The position numbers and the translations under genes were made by a program. Below the pieces are notes generated by a model. That model saw nothing but the letters and a program-made list of their open reading frames with translations, did no database searches and had not been told where the DNA came from. This document shows positions 5,308 through 8,722 of a stretch of 8,722 nt of DNA, in pieces. This stretch comes from an uncultured Eubacteriales bacterium (GTDB lineage: Bacteria > Bacillota_A > Clostridia > Lachnospirales > Lachnospiraceae): assembly GCA_902803345.1 (NCBI GenBank), contig CADCPV010000202.1, positions 1-8,722 of the forward strand, in the 5' to 3' direction. The number at the start of each line of letters is the position of its first letter. The first letter of the stretch is position 1.

Positions 5308-7140
5308 TTATCCGGCAAACATCATTCCGTCAAAGAGATCGTCGATGGAAATCCCGTTCACGGTTTCCCGCCAGATTGTTTCGTCGTAAATACACTGAAC
5401 CGAAATCAGCGTACCGTCTTCAGTATATAACAGGACGCGCCGGTCTTCGGGATTCGCGCCGCAGATCGTTACCTGGTCATCCTTCTTAAGCTGGAGTTTT
5501 CCGGTTGTCTCCCCGTCCTCAGTCGTGACATCCACCTCAAGGTCCTGAAGCAGGGTCAGGGTGCGGTTCACACTGGGCATATACCAGTATTCGGTCGGCA
5601 CCGGCATTCCGTCTTCGCCTGCTTCATAACTGCGGTATCCGAAATAGGAACTCAAAAGGTGGATCGGCGTTCCCATCATAAAATGCATCGGATCCGTCAG
5701 GATCTCACGCGTCGTATAGCCGGTGCTTTCTTCATCGCCGTAATCGCCCTCGTATTCGGTGAATCCTTCCACGCCCTCGGACCTGCTGCCCACACAGACA
5801 GGCGCCGCACCATTGATATTATAAATCACCGTGGTTGCCCATCCGTTGTAATCATCGCAGACTACATACAGGAAATCACCGGCCTCCTGAAGATGCATCT
5901 GATAGATTCTGCTGATGGAGATTCCGCTGAAATCAAACTCTTCCGTCGAATCGCCGAGCGTGACCTGCATGATTTCAAACCAGTCCTCATATTCCGAGTT
6001 CCAGATCGGACTGACAGCCAGTGTCCTTCCGTCTGAAAGCAGGTACGGCTGCTCTGCTCTTGCCGGGATTTCGGTGATGTACTTTTCAGGTACATTCAGC
6101 GCGAGATCCGTGAACAGCGCTTCGTTTCCGGCAAACAGAACATCAATCCGGAAGTTCGAAAAAGCATTGGGCAGGATGTCGCCGGCGTCAAACCAGAAGC
6201 TGATCCGGTCATAATCAACCGTGAAGCGCATCTCCTCCGGCTCAATGTCTTCGAAGAAATAATCTGCCTGATTGACTGCATCTTCATTTTCCGTTTCTTT
6301 GAGGATATATGCTTCCACCTCTTCGTGGAGCTTCTGGATCAGGCCGTTTGTATCCGAAACGAAATCCGAAAGAGCCAGTTCCTTTCCGGTCTTTGCACTC
6401 AGGTTTGTCACAACGGTCTCCCGCCAGGGCCGCATTGTGCCGGCGTAGAAATATTCTTTCTCAACAGCAAAGCTCAGCACCGCGCTGTCGGAACGCGCCA
6501 GTTTCAGTGATGTATTATAACTGGACTGAACTCCCTTTGTGCTTTTCGCGGCCGAAAGCAGGTCCTCATGCAGGGATTCAAACTCTTTCCAGTTCTCTAA
6601 CTTCTTCTTTTCCAGCGTTTCCAGAAGTTCCGGATACAGGGAAAGATCATCGTCGCGCATAAGGCTGATGTCGTCCATTTTCATCTGGCAGAGCGTACGG
6701 TAGCTGTCATCCTCCGTTGTTGAATTGTAGCGGGAAGTTTCATACTGGAGAAGATGCAGGACTGTCGGTTTCTCCGCCTTCGAAGGCTTTGGCTCGGTCT
6801 CCGTTGTCGTTTCGCTTTCGGATTCTGATTCGGTTTCCGTCGTCGTCTCCTCCGGCGTTTCACTTTCCGTTTCTTCCTCGCTTCCGGATTCCGGTGCTTC
6901 AGAAGTTTCCTTTTCTGTCTCGGAAAGCGCTTCCGAGACATTCTCGCTCACATCCGAAACCGCCTCCGAGATCCCGGAGGAAATTTCCGATGCCGCACTT
7001 GAGAGATCATCCTGTAAACTCGACGCCGCCTTGCTGGCTTCATCCCGGAGCGCGCTGGTCAGTTTCCCGATCACGCAGCCGCTCAGAACCAGTGACAGCG
7101 TAAGTACCAGCGCAAGCGCTGCAGTCATCCGTTTTTTCAT
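5308..7140 (-). CDS. Large surface lipoprotein with RsiV/DUF3298-like domain
   Basis: A 610-residue secreted lipoprotein of unknown role. Residues 1-22 are a lipoprotein signal (KKR, hydrophobic core, lipobox LSGC, Cys22). Residues 28-75 form a Ser/Ala/Glu/Asp-rich stretch with hydrophobic residues at helical spacing (for example EISSGISEAVSDVSENVSEAL), likely an amphipathic or coiled stalk. Residues 76-122 are a disordered Ser/Glu/Thr linker (6775-6915). A charged helical part follows at about 125-215. Residues 220-345 resemble the extracellular domain of RsiV/DUF3298 proteins: VVTNLSAKTGKELALSDFV, a FFEDIEPEEMRFTVDYDRISFWF segment, then a beta-strand ending. Residues 346-520 look beta-rich and unassigned, and 530-600 look like a small SH3-like beta barrel. 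There is no transmembrane or cytoplasmic sigma-binding part, so it is not a standard anti-sigma factor. The ATG at 7138-7140 follows AAAGGGGG. Confidence 0.85.
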   Translation of the reverse strand: MKKRMTAALALVLTLSLVLSGCVIGKLTSALRDEASKAASSLQDDLSSAASEISSGISEAVSDVSENVSEALSETEKETSEAPESGSEEETESETPEETTTETESESESETTTETEPKPSKAEKPTVLHLLQYETSRYNSTTEDDSYRTLCQMKMDDISLMRDDDLSLYPELLETLEKKKLENWKEFESLHEDLLSAAKSTKGVQSSYNTSLKLARSDSAVLSFAVEKEYFYAGTMRPWRETVVTNLSAKTGKELALSDFVSDTNGLIQKLHEEVEAYILKETENEDAVNQADYFFEDIEPEEMRFTVDYDRISFWFDAGDILPNAFSNFRIDVLFAGNEALFTDLALNVPEKYITEIPARAEQPYLLSDGRTLAVSPIWNSEYEDWFEIMQVTLGDSTEEFDFSGISISRIYQMHLQEAGDFLYVVCDDYNGWATTVIYNINGAAPVCVGSRSEGVEGFTEYEGDYGDEESTGYTTREILTDPMHFMMGTPIHLLSSYFGYRSYEAGEDGMPVPTEYWYMPSVNRTLTLLQDLEVDVTTEDGETTGKLQLKKDDQVTICGANPEDRRVLLYTEDGTLISVQCIYDETIWRETVNGISIDDLFDGMMFAG

Positions 7141-7180
7141 GAATCAATACCCCCTTTAACAGAATCCTGAAAATTCCTGA

Positions 7181-7928
7181 TTACCTTCCTGTCAGATCTG
7201 AACCAAGCGCAGACCTGCACGCAAGAATCCATTTCGCGCGGTCCAGCGGATCCACACCCCGGCGCGGGAATGTCTCCACAACTTCCGGGGGCGCCTTCCG
7301 ATACTCTAAAAGATGCATTCCGATCCGTCCGTTTCCGGACGTAAGCGAACGGAATTCCACCGGGTAGGACGCACATTCCCGAAGCGGCGCCTCTGCTGTC
7401 ATTGTAAATCCGCCTTTTTCCATCACAGGCGTTTCGAAACTGCCGTTCATCCTGAGAATCTGTCCGGTTACGCGCCCAAGGTGTTCCTCTTTCGCCGACA
7501 GTTCCATCCGCATCCAGGGTTCATACAGGACTTCCCCGGCATTCTGAAGCGCCCGGAGCACCGCGATCGGCGTCGCGACAAAAAAGTCCAGCGGATGCGT
7601 GTGTACGTGATGGCTCATGCCACCAACAAGCGTGAACCGGCAGTCCATGACCTCCCACCCGAAGAGTCCCTGCTGCACCGTTTTATACACGCTCTCCCGC
7701 ACATGCTCCTGATAGCGGTACGGCAGCTCTTTTTCCTTGATTACGGATTCGAACTGAATACCGGAGCCCGGCGGAAGCGGTTCGACCCGAAGTTTCACGA
7801 TCGCCCAGCAGGGTTTCGGCATCAGGTAGGCTTCCTCACCAAAACCGGTCTCCTGCGGCACAAATACGCCGCCGAGTTTTTCCGGCGTCTACATTTGCCT
7901 GTATTCCGATTACAAATTTCCGTCCCAT
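7181..7928 (-). pseudogene. TetM/EF-G-like translational GTPase, internally deleted and frame-shifted
   Basis: The remains of a ribosomal-protection-type GTPase, normally about 640 residues. From the ATG at 7926-7928 the frame reads MGRKFVIGIQANVDAGKT, the family's N-terminus with its P-loop (A-x-VDAGKT). It then runs out of homology and stops after 30 codons (TGA ending at 7836). In another frame (+1), open from 7888 to 7181 (235 codons), lies an intact C-terminal part: PKPCWAIVKLRVEPLPPGSG, QQGLFGWEVMDC, and the closing RRGVDPLDRAKWIL, matching domains IV and V. Switch regions, G2-G5 motifs and domains II-III, about 400 residues, are missing, with the junction near 7862-7880. It cannot hydrolyse GTP as it stands. 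The lack of stops in the C-terminal frame suggests a recent loss, an expressed fragment, or an assembly error. Its ATG overlaps the TGA of the CBS gene (TGATG). Confidence 0.85.
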
Positions 7929-8722
7929 CAGTCTGCCGTACCGGAACTTCGGCCTGATTCCTCTTCCTCTTCCGGAAGTTTCGTGATATGCAGCTTCTCA
8001 ACGCGCCGCTCATCCATCTCCGTCACTTCAATTTGGAAGCCTTTGAACTCAACCATATCGCCTTCCTTCGGGAAATGCCCCAGATACTCGATCATGAAGC
8101 CCCCGGCCGTATTGGATTCGTAGTCAAAGTCTTCTTCCGGAACTCCCAAAAGTTCGCAGAAATCCGAAATATTCATATCGCCGTCAACCATGAAGTCATT
8201 CTCTCCGGTTCGGACAACCTCTTCCTCCACGGTATCGGTCTCATCCCAGATATCCCCGACGATTTCCTCTAAGATGTCCTCCATCGAAATCACGCCGAGC
8301 GTTCCGCTGTATTCATCTGTAACGATTGCAAGATGCTGCCTCGAGGCTTTCATCGCATCCAGGCACTGCGGCAGTTTCATTGTCCGGTAAACAAAGCAGG
8401 CGGGCATCAGAAGGCTGCGGATATCGGTCTTCTCCTCAGCCGCAAGCGCTTTCAGCAGATGATTCAGGTGAATCACGCCGATGATATTGTCGATGCTGTC
8501 CTCGTAAACCGGCATCCGGCTGTGCGTGGACTGCAGCACCAGCTCCAGGATTTCCTCCGGATCATCGTCAATCGAGAGCGCCTCCATATCGACGCGTGCC
8601 GTCATGACTTCTTCCGCCGAAATATCCGAGAAATCAATCGCGGCAGACAGAAGCTCCGAGCGGTCCGAATCCAGAACGCCTTCATCCTCGGCGGTTTCGA
8701 TCAGGGACTGCAGTTCCATTGC
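7928..8722 (-). CDS. CNNM/HlyC-type protein with two CBS domains and CorC_HlyC domain (C-terminal part)
   Basis: The last 264 residues of a hemolysin C/CNNM-family protein; the N-terminal DUF21 membrane domain would lie beyond the window edge. The first visible residues, AMELQSLIETAEDEGVLD, match the linker that follows DUF21 in these proteins, so the ATG at 8717-8719 is internal and not the start. Two CBS motifs follow, at about residues 37-90 (EEVMTARVDMEAL to GVIHLNHLL) and 104-160 (MPACFVYRTMKLPQCLDAM to GVISMEDILEEIVGDI), which in relatives bind adenine nucleotides. A CorC_HlyC domain (about 173-248, DFMVDGDMNISDFCELLG to VEKLHITKL) and an acidic tail end the protein. Relatives are implicated in magnesium efflux or divalent-cation tolerance; which applies here is not shown. 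The stop overlaps the start of the broken TetM-like gene, indicating one transcript. Confidence 0.93.
   Translation of the reverse strand, partial: AMELQSLIETAEDEGVLDSDRSELLSAAIDFSDISAEEVMTARVDMEALSIDDDPEEILELVLQSTHSRMPVYEDSIDNIIGVIHLNHLLKALAAEEKTDIRSLLMPACFVYRTMKLPQCLDAMKASRQHLAIVTDEYSGTLGVISMEDILEEIVGDIWDETDTVEEEVVRTGENDFMVDGDMNISDFCELLGVPEEDFDYESNTAGGFMIEYLGHFPKEGDMVEFKGFQIEVTEMDERRVEKLHITKLPEEEEESGRSSGTAD

Noticed and set aside
5235..5344. Possible ldhA promoter (TTGACG and GATAAT or TAATAC around the lipoprotein stop).
   Set aside because: Spacing is 15 for the better -10 match and the 17-base alternative matches only 3 of 6, so it cannot be told from chance.
4185..5489. A 434-codon open frame on the plus strand.
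   Set aside because: It lies antisense to ldhA and the end of the lipoprotein gene, has no recognisable domain and starts inside the regulatory region; the minus-strand frame is a clear LdhA.
7862..7891. Programmed frameshifting at the AAAAA run as a way to join the two TetM-like parts.
   Set aside because: The codon phase does not fit a standard -1 slippery heptamer, a +1 shift is needed, and the GTPase core would still be missing, so deletion is the simpler explanation.

Overview
The window reads as chromosomal DNA from a Gram-positive anaerobe, most likely a gut-type member of the Clostridia (Lachnospiraceae-like). The basis is gene content (LuxS, a Fur-family regulator leading a ZnuABC-type operon, an LdhA-type D-lactate dehydrogenase, a TetM-like GTPase relic, lipoproteins with SEC/lipobox signals), strong AGGAGG-type ribosome binding sites, and moderately high GC. 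This placement is inferred from family resemblance, not from a search. Every gene supported here lies on the minus strand, so transcription runs from high to low coordinates. Coding density is high and no gap without a gene exceeds 100 bases. There is no sign of insertion sequences, tRNAs, rRNAs or CRISPR.

In transcription order: (1) 8722-7928, the C-terminal part of a CNNM/HlyC-type protein with paired CBS domains and a CorC_HlyC domain, cut by the window edge. (2) 7928-7181, a broken TetM/EF-G-like gene that keeps its start and P-loop but has lost about 400 internal residues and changes frame. Its start codon overlaps the CBS gene's stop codon. (3) 7140-5308, a 610-residue lipoprotein with a serine/alanine/glutamate-rich helical stalk, a Ser/Glu/Thr linker and an RsiV/DUF3298-like domain. 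(4) 5234-4197, ldhA, with an unusual cysteine-rich tail.

(5) 4096-943 is a compact metal-uptake operon: a Fur-family regulator (probably Zur), a substrate-binding lipoprotein (ZnuA-like), an ATPase (ZnuC-like) and a permease (ZnuB-like), with a 4-base overlap or gaps of about 10 bases. It is preceded by an exact consensus promoter (TTGACA, 17-base spacer, TATAAT) whose -10 box runs into a perfect 41-base palindrome containing a Fur-box-like core. This is the clearest regulatory signal in the window and predicts metal-dependent autoregulation of the operon. (6) 874-407 is luxS, the metalloenzyme that makes the AI-2 precursor, with its own extended -10 promoter. (7) 380-1 is the start of an AI-2E-family membrane protein, 26 bases after luxS.

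Taken together, the centre of the window links metal uptake, a metal-dependent AI-2/methyl-cycle enzyme and a possible AI-2 transporter. No wholly new multi-gene system is evident. The items most worth following up are the zur operator/promoter/terminator overlap, the internally deleted TetM-like gene, the cysteine tail of LdhA, and the lipoprotein.
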